A model generated the notes under the pieces. The model was not told the DNA's origin and searched no databases. It was given only the letters and a program-made list of their open reading frames with translations. Positions 1 to 6,912 of a DNA stretch of 12,001 bases are shown here, one piece after another. The number at the start of each line of letters is the position of its first letter. The stretch's first letter is position 1. This DNA comes from Prevotellaceae bacterium UBA1720 (GTDB lineage: Bacteria > Bacteroidota > Bacteroidia > Bacteroidales > Bacteroidaceae): the NCBI GenBank assembly GCA_002317475.1, contig DCIS01000108.1:335-12335 (forward strand). The letters run 5' to 3'. The position numbers and the translations under genes are program-made.

Positions 1-69
1 CGTCGTGGTGACTGGCGTTACCTTACCGAGAAGGAGGTAAACATGCTTCGTATGGGAGCTTTTGAATAA
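1..69 (+). CDS. C-terminal end of an upstream protein, probably rRNA pseudouridine synthase (RluB/RsuA type); partial
   Basis: The first base opens a frame that runs to a TAA at 67-69 and reads RRGDWRYLTEKEVNMLRMGAFE. Only 22 residues are present, so no catalytic domain can be seen. A basic stretch followed by W-R-Y-L-T-x-x-E-V resembles the C-terminal tail of RluB-like 23S rRNA pseudouridine synthases. In Bacteroidales genomes that gene commonly lies directly upstream of asnS, on the same strand, as here. The reading frame is certain in that it is open and ends close to asnS; the product name rests on this short tail plus recalled gene order and is tentative. Confidence 0.55.
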   Translation, partial: RRGDWRYLTEKEVNMLRMGAFE

Positions 70-78
70 ACAAACTTG

Positions 79-117
79 AAACTCTGGAGATTTCTGTACA
101 AAGAATTTCCAGGGTTT
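79..117 (+). other. Long imperfect hairpin in the asnS leader
   Basis: Bases 79-92 pair with 104-117 over 14 positions, including two G:T wobbles, around an 11-nt loop (93-103). The right arm ends in TTT and is followed by CATAGG, not a U-run, so it is a poor intrinsic terminator. It lies between the upstream stop codon and the asnS start at 142, where no TAnnTTTG promoter is visible. It could be an RNA processing or attenuation element; the sequence does not decide. Confidence 0.4.
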
Positions 118-141
118 CATAGGTAAAAAGATATACTCAAA

Positions 142-1563
142 ATGAAAAGAACAAAAGTTATAGACGCACTGAAGTGCACAGCTTTTGGCGAGCAGATTTG
201 CGTTAAGGGCTGGGTGCGTAGCAAGCGTGGCAGCAAGGGCATCTTCTTTGTTGCCTTGAATGATGGTTCTACCATCAAGAATGTACAGATTGTGGGTGAT
301 GAGGCGGTCATCCCAGAGGATGTTGTAAAGAATATTACCACTGGCGCTTGCTTGAGCGTTGAAGGTACTCTTGTTGAGAGTCCTGCTGCAGGTCAGGCAT
401 CAGAGATCCAGGCCACAAAGATCGAGGTTCTCGGTACTTGTGACAACACCTATCCCCTTCAGAAGAAGGGTGCCAGCTGGGAGTATTTGCGTACCGTGGC
501 TCACTTGCGTCCCCGTACCAACACCTTTGGTGCCATACTCCGCATTCGCCACAATATGGCAATGGCCATCCACACTTATTTCCACCAGCATGGATACTTC
601 TACTTCCATGCTCCCCTGATCACCGCCAGTGACTGTGAGGGTGCAGGACAGATGTTCCAGGTTACTACCAAGAACCTCTACGATCTCAAGAAGGACGAGA
701 ACGGCAGCATCATTTACGACGATGATTTCTTCGGTAAGCAGACCTCTCTGACCGTGTCTGGACAGCTCGAGGGTGAGCTCGGCGCTACTGCATTGGGTAG
801 CATTTACACCTTTGGTCCCACTTTCCGTGCAGAGAATAGCAATACACCTCGCCACTTGGCCGAGTTCTGGATGGTAGAGCCTGAGGTTGCCTTCATGGAT
901 CTCGAGGAGTTGATGGAATTGGAGGAAGACTTCATCAAGTACTGTGTTCGCTGGGCACTTGATAACTGTCGTGATGACCTGGAGTTCCTCAACAAGATGG
1001 TAGACAAGGGCCTTATTGAGCGTCTTGAGGGTGTTCTGAAGGAGAGCTTTGTGCATCTTCCCTACACTGAGGGTATCAAGATCTTGCAGGAGGCAATCAA
1101 GAACGGCAAGAAGTTTGAGTTCCCATGCGAATGGGGAGATGATCTGGCCAGTGAGCACGAGCGCTTCCTCGTTGAGGAGCACTTCAAGAAACCTGTCATC
1201 ATGACCAACTATCCCAAGAAGATCAAGGCATTCTATATGAAGATAGATGCCGAGAAGCCTGTTCTGGATGGTAAGGAGATGGAGGAAACCGTTCAGGGTA
1301 CCGACGTACTCTTCCCCTCTATCGGTGAGATTATTGGCGGTTCGGTTCGTGAGGAAAGCTACGACAAACTGATGGGCGAGATTGAGGCACGCAACATTCC
1401 TATGAAGGATATGACTTGGTATCTCGACACTCGTAAGTACGGAAGTTGTCCCCATGCAGGTTTCGGTCTGGGTTTCGAGCGTCTCATCCTCTTCGTTACG
1501 GGTATGCAGAATATTCGTGACGTCATCCCCTTCCCCCGTACACCAAAGAACGCTGAGTTCTAG
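142..1563 (+). CDS. asnS: Asparaginyl-tRNA synthetase
   Basis: Cytoplasmic class IIb aminoacyl-tRNA synthetase that charges tRNA-Asn with asparagine using ATP. The 473-residue length fits bacterial AsnRS. Residues about 1-100 form the OB-fold anticodon-binding domain (KGWVRSKRGSKGIFFVALNDG near 22-42). The catalytic core contains the motif 1 region (FHAPLITASDCEGAGQMF, about 155-172), motif 2 (FRAENSNTPRHLAEFWMVEPE, 228-248, with the ATP-binding arginine) and motif 3 (GFGLGFERLILFVTG, 440-454). The NTPRHLAEFWMVEPE signature separates it from the closely related aspartyl and lysyl enzymes. The start ATG lies 72 bases after the upstream stop and begins a typical MKRTKVIDAL N-terminus. No promoter is visible in that gap, so cotranscription with the preceding gene is likely. 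The stop TAG is the first triplet of a tandem repeat. Confidence 0.97.
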   Translation: MKRTKVIDALKCTAFGEQICVKGWVRSKRGSKGIFFVALNDGSTIKNVQIVGDEAVIPEDVVKNITTGACLSVEGTLVESPAAGQASEIQATKIEVLGTCDNTYPLQKKGASWEYLRTVAHLRPRTNTFGAILRIRHNMAMAIHTYFHQHGYFYFHAPLITASDCEGAGQMFQVTTKNLYDLKKDENGSIIYDDDFFGKQTSLTVSGQLEGELGATALGSIYTFGPTFRAENSNTPRHLAEFWMVEPEVAFMDLEELMELEEDFIKYCVRWALDNCRDDLEFLNKMVDKGLIERLEGVLKESFVHLPYTEGIKILQEAIKNGKKFEFPCEWGDDLASEHERFLVEEHFKKPVIMTNYPKKIKAFYMKIDAEKPVLDGKEMEETVQGTDVLFPSIGEIIGGSVREESYDKLMGEIEARNIPMKDMTWYLDTRKYGSCPHAGFGLGFERLILFVTGMQNIRDVIPFPRTPKNAEF

Positions 1564-1616
1564 GGTTTCCTAGGGTTTCCTAGGGTTTCCTAGGTCTTTC
1601 TAGGTCTTCCTAGGAA
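1561..1616. repeat. 10-bp tandem repeat with CCTAGG cores, starting in the asnS stop codon
   Basis: Three exact copies of TAGGGTTTCC (1561-1590) are followed by two diverged units, TAGGTCTTTC and TAGGTCTTCC, and a final TAGGAACC. The junctions form the palindrome CCTAGG at 1569, 1579, 1589 and 1609, and the last is part of TTCCTAGGAA. The asnS stop codon is the first three bases of the array, so copy-number change would not alter the protein. Function unknown. Confidence 0.9.
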
Positions 1617-1633
1617 CCGCAGAAATACTACAA

Positions 1634-1652
1634 GTGGATTGCTTTAATCCAC
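1634..1652 (+). other. Perfect 7-bp hairpin downstream of asnS
   Basis: GTGGATT (1634-1640) pairs perfectly with AATCCAC (1646-1652) around the 5-nt loop GCTTT. No U-run follows. It sits just before the stronger terminator hairpin and may protect the 3' end of the asnS transcript. Confidence 0.45.
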
Positions 1653-1659
1653 GACAAAT

Positions 1660-1692
1660 AGACTCCTGACTTGTCGGGAGTCTCTGTTTTTT
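1660..1692 (+). terminator. Intrinsic terminator of the asnS transcript
   Basis: AGACTCCTG (1660-1668) pairs with CGGGAGTCT (1675-1683), with one T:G wobble, around a 6-nt loop. The stem is followed by CTG and six T residues (1687-1692). Position and shape fit a rho-independent terminator for the asnS transcript. Confidence 0.85.
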
Positions 1693-1747
1693 AGGAATCA
1701 TTTTGAAAAATAGTTGCTTTGCGCGCGTACATATTAAATAATATTGT

Positions 1748-1755
1748 TATCTTTG
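1748..1755 (+). promoter_or_regulatory. Bacteroidetes -7 box upstream of the membrane-anchored HTH gene
   Basis: TATCTTTG matches the Bacteroidetes TAnnTTTG -7 element and lies 43 bases before the start codon at 1799, predicting a short leader of about 37 nt. The -33 TTTG is not at the usual spacing: the nearest is at 1718-1721, 26 nt away instead of about 19-21. The promoter is therefore likely weak, regulated, or uses a degenerate -33. Confidence 0.5.
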
Positions 1756-1798
1756 CCAATGATTATTAAGTATTAGGAACTTCCAAACATTTGCTATT

Positions 1799-2755
1799 AT
1801 GACAATCCTGATTGTTGCTATTGTTCTTCTTGCTCTCCTTTTCTTAGGATATATTATTCATGTGCGAAGGAAGGTTGTAAAGATAAAAGTACAAAACGAG
1901 AAGTCCATAATTCTACTGCGTGCGAATCTCCAACACGAGTTTGAACAGCAGCGTGATGCCGCAATGGCCTCTGTAGCTCCCATGGAAAAAACATTGGAGG
2001 AGAAGGATTCTCTTTTGAAGGACAAAGACTCTCTTTTGAAGGAGAAAGATTCTCTGTTAAAGGAACTAGAGGAGGCTTTACGGCTTAAGGATACTGCTTT
2101 AAGTGTTCTAAGGGAAGAGTCGGAAAGTAAGGACAGGCAAATGAATGCACTGAACGACGAGTTGGAAATATTGAGAAGCTCCATTCCCTCATCAGATCCT
2201 GTTCCTACGCCTGTTCCAGTAGAATTTGAAGAGCAGGCAGTGCCTGCGGAAGAGATGGTGAATGAAACCGTGCTTTCTGAGCCTGAGGATAATTCTGCTG
2301 CTTTGGTTGACGAAAAACCTAAGGATGACTCTGCTGCTTTGCTTGACGAACAACCAGAGGACGATCCTACAGCTGTGCAAGACAGGAAGTCAGAGGTGAT
2401 ACGCTCAATGCGTAAGATGATTATCTGGCAGATGGAAACAGGGCAGACGTTGCTTGAACTGAAAGGTTTGAAGAAAGGCGAGATTATTCCTGATGGTCAA
2501 TGGGCCGATCTTGAACAGTTCCTGGAGCAGATTGACGATCATTTCGTGTCTCGTTTTAGTCAAAAATTTCCGGATTTTTCCGAGAAGGATATGCGCTTGA
2601 TGATGCTTCTTCGTATTAGAGTTCCCAGTAAGAATATCGCGATGCTATATGGTATCAACGAGAAGTCCGTCAAACAGAAATTATTCTTGTTCAAGGCAAA
2701 AGTGGGCATGGAGAGTGATCCTACCTCATTAAGAGACTATATCGAGGAGTTCTAA
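1799..2755 (+). CDS. Membrane-anchored coiled-coil protein with C-terminal LuxR-like helix-turn-helix
   Basis: A 318-residue protein of unnamed family. Residues 3-20 are a single hydrophobic TM helix followed by HVRRK, which by the positive-inside rule places the rest in the cytoplasm. Residues about 25-128 are charged coiled coil, including three exact-phase heptads KDSLLK(D/E) at 69-89. Residues about 130-200 are acidic and proline-rich, with a 12-residue unit repeated three times (161-196). The C-terminus (about 240-305) contains FPDFSEKDMRLMMLLRI and IAMLYGINEKSVKQKL, which align with the LuxR/GerE HTH pattern (L-T-x-x-E then S-x-x-I-A-x-x-L then S-x-x-T-V-K). The same kind of C-terminal domain ends many Bacteroidetes TPR regulators. 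I infer a membrane-tethered DNA-binding protein; direct DNA binding is not shown. It is followed by a terminator and then a hybrid kinase on the same strand. Confidence 0.8.
   Translation: MTILIVAIVLLALLFLGYIIHVRRKVVKIKVQNEKSIILLRANLQHEFEQQRDAAMASVAPMEKTLEEKDSLLKDKDSLLKEKDSLLKELEEALRLKDTALSVLREESESKDRQMNALNDELEILRSSIPSSDPVPTPVPVEFEEQAVPAEEMVNETVLSEPEDNSAALVDEKPKDDSAALLDEQPEDDPTAVQDRKSEVIRSMRKMIIWQMETGQTLLELKGLKKGEIIPDGQWADLEQFLEQIDDHFVSRFSQKFPDFSEKDMRLMMLLRIRVPSKNIAMLYGINEKSVKQKLFLFKAKVGMESDPTSLRDYIEEF
2003..2065 (+). repeat. 21-bp in-frame tandem repeat encoding heptads KDSLLK(D/E)
   Basis: Three consecutive 21-bp units encode KDSLLKD, KDSLLKE and KDSLLKE. The DNA units are nearly identical (for example TCTCTTTTGAAGGA is shared by the first two), which points to recent slippage duplication that keeps the coiled-coil heptad phase. 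Confidence 0.85.
2279..2386 (+). repeat. 36-bp in-frame repeat encoding an acidic 12-residue unit
   Basis: Three consecutive 12-residue units at residues 161-172, 173-184 and 185-196 follow the pattern (E/K/Q)-P-(E/K)-D-(N/D)-S-A-A-L-x-D-E. The third unit is the most diverged (DDPTAVQDR). They form the linker between coiled coil and HTH, presumably a flexible spacer of adjustable length. Confidence 0.8.
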
Positions 2756-2775
2756 TTCAACTCCTCGTTTTTTTT
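2743..2775 (+). terminator. Intrinsic terminator overlapping the end of the HTH gene
   Basis: CGAGGAGTT (2743-2751) pairs perfectly with AACTCCTCG (2759-2767) around a 7-nt loop, followed by eight T residues (2768-2775). The left arm encodes the last residues of the preceding gene and the TAA stop (2753-2755) lies in the loop. Confidence 0.93.
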
Positions 2776-2815
2776 GTGTCTTTTTGACGTCCTAATTCAA
2801 ATAATGTAATTTTTA

Positions 2816-2847
2816 TTTGGAGTTTTACCTTGTATGTTGTATCTTTG
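2816..2847 (+). promoter_or_regulatory. Bacteroidetes promoter of the hybrid kinase gene
   Basis: TTTG at 2816-2819, then 20 nt, then TATCTTTG at 2840-2847: an exact fit to the TTTG / TAnnTTTG consensus at the usual spacing. The predicted start of transcription near 2854 leaves a leader of about 32 nt before the ATG at 2886. Confidence 0.85.
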
Positions 2848-2885
2848 CGAAAATGTTTCCATTCTGAACACTAATTGGTTGGTTT

Positions 2886-4862
2886 ATGATAAATAATGGC
2901 ATATTAGTTGTACTACCCCTCGTGGTAATGCTTATTCTTGTTTTGGTGATTCTTGTTAAGTCTCGTCGTGACGGGTTTAATGCTAAATCACATGTTTTTT
3001 TCTCTGCACTCGGGGGTAGTGTGTTACTTATGCAGCTCTGTACGGTGGTCTCTTATGCTATCGAGTTGTCACTCATCAATTCTATCAGTGGCGGCATGGA
3101 AGCCTTACTGCCAGTTCTGGGCATTAGTTGCATTGCGCTTAGTTTCTATTTCTGGTTCCGTTATTTGTTATCTACCTTGAAACCCTATAAGCCCCTCTCT
3201 GCTATTGTAGAGGTGCTGTTGTTCGTGCCCGTATTGTTGTTGGCAGGTGCTGCAATAGCGTCACCTTGGATACATTCCATCTTCTACATTGGTTCCGACC
3301 ACTCCTATGAGGTGGGTAATTGTAACTACTTGCAATTGGTTTGCCCTGTTCTGTATGGGGTTCTGGCTTTGATTGTTATTGCCAAAAGACTTATCTCAGA
3401 ATATGATCGAAATACCGTTAGGGTATTAAGATTCTTCTTGTGGTTCATTGTTCCTGCTGCTTTGGGTTGTCTTGCACAATGCACATTAGGTCGTGGTGGC
3501 TATTCGCAGATCGGTATCTGCTTTGGCTTCGTGCTGATCTATATTGAGCAGTATATGGATGAATTGTTCGAGGTGCGACGTCTCAAGAGCATTGCTGCAA
3601 TTAATGGCAATCTGGAGATGGCTTACGCTGAACTGAACCGTCAGATGGCTGAGATTAAGAAACTTAACGAACAACTGGACGAGGCACGTAAGGAGGCTGA
3701 GACTGCCAATAAGGCTAAGACCGTCTTCCTTAACAATATGTCTCATGACATTCGCACACCTCTGAATGCCATCATCGGTTTTGCCAACCTGATGAACAAG
3801 GAGAAAGAGAATGTTACGGTTGTTACGGACTACCTGAGGAAGATCAGAAAGTCAGGTGATTACTTGATGTCTCTCATTAATGATGTACTTGATTTGGCTC
3901 ATATTGAGAGTGGCAATCAGAAACTTGTTCCGGTACCTTTTAGTCTTACGGACATCAGAGATCAGCAAGGTTCTATGATTCGTGAGATGCTCGTCATGAA
4001 GCGTCTTGCATTTACTGCCACCCTTGATGTTGATCATTACAATGTGATGATTGACCCTGTCAAGGAGAAGCAGCTTATCATGAACCTTGTCAGCAATGCC
4101 ATCAAGTACACCCCAGAGGGTGGATCCATTTCGTTGACCATCGAGGAGGTTACTTCTTCTCGCGAGGGATATGGTAAATACATCTTCACCGTATCTGATT
4201 CCGGTATTGGTATGAGTTCTGAGTTCGTGGCCGGATTGATGGATTACTTCAACAGTGAGCGCAATAGCGAGGCAAAGCGAGTACCTGGTATTGGTCTGGG
4301 AATGGCTCTTGTTAAGACGCTTGTTGATTTGATGGGTGGTTCTATCCAGGTCAATAGTTTGATGGGTAAGGGTTCGTCGTTCCAGGTTACGCTTGAGCAT
4401 GAGATAGTTACCGATCCCTCATTGCTTGGTCAGCCTAAGATGGAGGACCTTGACACCAGTTGCTTGTCAGGCAAGCGTATCTTGATGGCCGAGGATAATG
4501 ATCTGAACTCCGAGATCGCCACTGCAATTCTGATGGATGCAGGTATGTTTGTTGACCGTGCCGAGGATGGTGAAATCTGTGTACAGATGCTCAAAGATGC
4601 AAAGGCAGATTATTATGATCTGGTATTGATGGATATTATGATGCCCAACATGAATGGCTATGAGGCAAGTGTAAGCATCCGTTCTCTTGAGGATAAGGCC
4701 AAGGCATCCATTCCTATTTTAGCAATGACAGCCAATGCTTTCGAGGAAGATAAGCAGAAGGCCTTCCGTTCAGGAATGAATGGTCACCTTTCCAAGCCCA
4801 TTGATATTCCCGTCCTGATGAAGGCGTTGGTTGATATCCTTCAACCGAAAATCGACGAATAA
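2886..4862 (+). CDS. Multi-TM hybrid sensor histidine kinase with C-terminal receiver domain
   Basis: A 658-residue inner-membrane kinase. Residues about 5-222 contain roughly seven hydrophobic helices and no periplasmic sensor domain of any size, so the stimulus may be sensed within the membrane. Residues about 225-278 form a coiled-coil linker (KKLNEQLDEARKEAE). The HisKA domain carries NMSHDIRTPLNAI with phospho-acceptor H287. The ATPase domain has the N box NLVSNAIKYTP (N404), G1 DSGIGM (438-443) and G2 GIGLGMALVK (468-477). The receiver domain starts near 530, with acidic pocket E536/D537, phospho-acceptor D583 (LMDIMMP), T615 and K637. All catalytic residues are intact. There is no DNA-binding output domain, unlike the AraC-type hybrid two-component systems common in Bacteroidetes, so a separate output protein or phosphotransfer partner is needed. 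It has its own promoter, and a hairpin terminator follows. Confidence 0.95.
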   Translation: MINNGILVVLPLVVMLILVLVILVKSRRDGFNAKSHVFFSALGGSVLLMQLCTVVSYAIELSLINSISGGMEALLPVLGISCIALSFYFWFRYLLSTLKPYKPLSAIVEVLLFVPVLLLAGAAIASPWIHSIFYIGSDHSYEVGNCNYLQLVCPVLYGVLALIVIAKRLISEYDRNTVRVLRFFLWFIVPAALGCLAQCTLGRGGYSQIGICFGFVLIYIEQYMDELFEVRRLKSIAAINGNLEMAYAELNRQMAEIKKLNEQLDEARKEAETANKAKTVFLNNMSHDIRTPLNAIIGFANLMNKEKENVTVVTDYLRKIRKSGDYLMSLINDVLDLAHIESGNQKLVPVPFSLTDIRDQQGSMIREMLVMKRLAFTATLDVDHYNVMIDPVKEKQLIMNLVSNAIKYTPEGGSISLTIEEVTSSREGYGKYIFTVSDSGIGMSSEFVAGLMDYFNSERNSEAKRVPGIGLGMALVKTLVDLMGGSIQVNSLMGKGSSFQVTLEHEIVTDPSLLGQPKMEDLDTSCLSGKRILMAEDNDLNSEIATAILMDAGMFVDRAEDGEICVQMLKDAKADYYDLVLMDIMMPNMNGYEASVSIRSLEDKAKASIPILAMTANAFEEDKQKAFRSGMNGHLSKPIDIPVLMKALVDILQPKIDE

Positions 4863-4881
4863 CAAGGTAGTGTATACTTCT

Positions 4882-4898
4882 GAGTTCGAGAAGAACTC
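4882..4898. other. Small perfect inverted repeat after the kinase gene
   Basis: GAGTTC (4882-4887) and GAACTC (4893-4898) flank the 5-nt loop GAGAA. It lies between the kinase stop and the large terminator hairpin; it has no U-run and is probably accessory 3'-end structure. Confidence 0.4.
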
Positions 4899-4912
4899 GC
4901 TGAGCAGAAATA

Positions 4913-4953
4913 AATAATCCGCATCCTGGGAAGTCCCCTTGATGCGGATTATT
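4913..4953. terminator. Bidirectional intrinsic terminator between convergent genes
   Basis: AATAATCCGCATC (4913-4925) pairs perfectly with GATGCGGATTATT (4941-4953) around a 15-nt loop that can itself form GGG/CCC pairing. The A/T-rich outer stem ends give T-rich tails on both strands. It serves the plus-strand kinase gene and the minus-strand permease/hydrolase operon that converges on it. Confidence 0.9.
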
Positions 4954-4986
4954 GTTGTTAGTTGTCTCAGAGAAGGTATGTTCTTA

Positions 4987-6909
4987 CTATCTCAGCACCT
5001 TACGTCCATTCATGATGTATATGCCACGTTGGGTAGCATTGCTTCTGCGACCTGTGAGGTCGTAGGTGGCGTTCTGCTGTTGTGTTGATTCTGCGGGGAT
5101 GATATCCATTGCTGTAGGATCATCATTCGTCGCATAGACATCGCTGATCATGATGGCATTGCTTACCGTTGCATAGAAGCATACGATGTAGATGTGGCTT
5201 GGGTCAATGGTCTTTCCATTGCTATCCTTCATGGCTTTGAGGTCCACGATAGCCTGTGTCTGCCCTGTCATCGATACGGAGTAGTAGGAGGTTGACTCGG
5301 GGTTGTTGACATCATAGATGCGCAACTCGGGCTTAGCTCCAGATGTACTCTTAAGGTTTACTACGAGATACTGGTATCCAGAGAGGTCTGCAGGTTTCTG
5401 GAAATACCATCCACCCATACCTCCCTTGTCCAGTTTCAGTCGATTGGACGTGGTGGTGACGGTGTAGGTTCCTGTGCTTTTTGCTATAGTTGCGTTGACG
5501 CACCCCTTCAGCATAGAGAAGAGGCTTGTACTTACTTGGAAGTCTGTGCTTACCTGTTCCCCAGCAGCATTGGTGTAGGTGGCAGTAACGGTGACGTCAC
5601 CTGCTGATGTCTTAGTTACGAGATTTACGCCCTCAACGCTTACTACGCCCTCCTGGCTATAGGTATAGTCGCAAGAGGCGGTCACATCGTGGGTTTTGCC
5701 ATCTGTGTCAGTAAGAGTGATGTAGAGTGGATGTACACTGCATCCTGGCAGGTTGATACTGCTTTCCTTGGCCTTGAGAGACTTCACGCTGTAGCTGGTG
5801 TCCTTCATGTAGCGCTTGTAGCATTGTAGCATCACCTTGGCATAGTTCTCACCAATCATGCGGTAACCCTTGGCGGTAAAGTGCAGACCATCGCTGGCAC
5901 CTGGGCAGTCCTTTGAAGAAACTACGTATGAGTTCTCAATCTTACTGGGAACGGTGGCAATGACGCTGTTATGTCCCCAGCATACTCCACCTTGGGCCTG
6001 ACTGAGCAATTCACCTACCAGTAGGGGACAGTCACTTTGCATGAGGTCCAATTCGCGCAGCATACGTTGGTAGATTGTATTCACCTTGACGGGCCAGTCC
6101 TGCTGGGTGTTGTTTGAACAACCTTGGTGTAGCAGGATACCCTTGATGACGCCCACTTTCTGTGCTTCCTTTGCTAAGTTAACGAGATAGCGGAAAGGAT
6201 TGTCATTGTAGTTGTGAGCATAGTTCTGCAACCATCCCTCTTGCTTGGCAATGTATTCCTTGATACCCTCCTCAAAGAACATCTCAATGGCGCAACCACC
6301 CAGGGCTACATTGATGACACCTACCGTGATGCTGTCAGGTAGGTTCTCTGCGAGATTCTTGCCAAACCAGTCTGCTGGGGTGAGACCCGTACCTTGACGA
6401 CAGAGGGGAGGACGAGCCACATACCACGAACCCTTGGTTCGGCTGGGATTACTCATGTTAACGGCTGCCATGGTCAGGAAGCGTTTGCTGGAATGCGAGT
6501 AGTCCTCCAGTTCAGGTGTGGCGTTACCTTCCATGTTCGACTGTCCGAAGCAGAGGTAGATATGGAAGTTGGGGTCAAACTTTGTCTTGCTGACCTTCAG
6601 TCCTGAGTTCTTGGTCGATTCTGCCTTTGAGGTCAGGCTGTTGCAGGCGGTGTTCAGCTTGCTGGTAGCAGTCTTCATGGCGGCTTCGTCCGTTTGATCT
6701 ACTGCCTCTGGACCATAGTTGGCATAGGCCGTTTTCAGTGTTTTGTAGGTAGCGGTCAGTCCTGTGATGCACTCCGCATCACTCTCCCATTGAGCCAACA
6801 GTTGTGCTGCCTTTTGGCAGGCAGCATCGTAACTCTCTTTCACAGTCGCAGCCAGCAAATTGCTGGCTACGAACAGTATACTAATAAAGAATAAGGTGAT
6901 TCTTTTCAT
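4987..6909 (-). CDS. Secreted SGNH-type hydrolase of the sialate O-acetylesterase/CE6-like family, multidomain
   Basis: A 640-residue exported protein. Residues 1-21 are a signal peptide (hydrophobic core 5-19). Residues about 23-100 are a small helical region. Residues about 112-370 form an SGNH/SASA-like esterase domain: FGQSNMEG gives nucleophile S124, GGC at 204-206 fits the oxyanion loop, and DGLHFTAKGYR gives the catalytic D340/H343 pair. Relatives usually read HQGE-S where this protein has HQGCSN (C264). Residues about 375-460 look like a bacterial Ig-like domain (TVTATYTNAAG), about 465-595 a beta-rich possible carbohydrate-binding module, and about 610-640 a tail (YDLTGRR...GIYIMNGRKVL) resembling type IX sorting or cell-surface anchoring tails. 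Substrate unknown; deacetylation of a glycan is the family-based guess. Its start lies 3 bp after the purine permease stop, so it is almost certainly cotranscribed with it. Confidence 0.88.
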   Translation of the reverse strand: MKRITLFFISILFVASNLLAATVKESYDAACQKAAQLLAQWESDAECITGLTATYKTLKTAYANYGPEAVDQTDEAAMKTATSKLNTACNSLTSKAESTKNSGLKVSKTKFDPNFHIYLCFGQSNMEGNATPELEDYSHSSKRFLTMAAVNMSNPSRTKGSWYVARPPLCRQGTGLTPADWFGKNLAENLPDSITVGVINVALGGCAIEMFFEEGIKEYIAKQEGWLQNYAHNYNDNPFRYLVNLAKEAQKVGVIKGILLHQGCSNNTQQDWPVKVNTIYQRMLRELDLMQSDCPLLVGELLSQAQGGVCWGHNSVIATVPSKIENSYVVSSKDCPGASDGLHFTAKGYRMIGENYAKVMLQCYKRYMKDTSYSVKSLKAKESSINLPGCSVHPLYITLTDTDGKTHDVTASCDYTYSQEGVVSVEGVNLVTKTSAGDVTVTATYTNAAGEQVSTDFQVSTSLFSMLKGCVNATIAKSTGTYTVTTTSNRLKLDKGGMGGWYFQKPADLSGYQYLVVNLKSTSGAKPELRIYDVNNPESTSYYSVSMTGQTQAIVDLKAMKDSNGKTIDPSHIYIVCFYATVSNAIMISDVYATNDDPTAMDIIPAESTQQQNATYDLTGRRSNATQRGIYIMNGRKVLR

Positions 6910-6912
6910 TGT

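Noticed and set aside
400..1455. Long open frame of 351 codons on the minus strand opposite asnS
   Set aside because: It is antisense to a confidently identified synthetase, has no recognisable domain, signal or promoter, and is explained by codon bias of asnS leaving the opposite frame open.
1561..1616. CRISPR-like array after asnS
   Set aside because: The unit is only 10 bp with no spacers, so it is a simple tandem repeat.
4987..6909. Esterase as part of a polysaccharide utilisation locus
   Set aside because: No SusC/SusD pair, glycoside hydrolase or sugar regulator is present in the window; the neighbours are nucleobase carriers.
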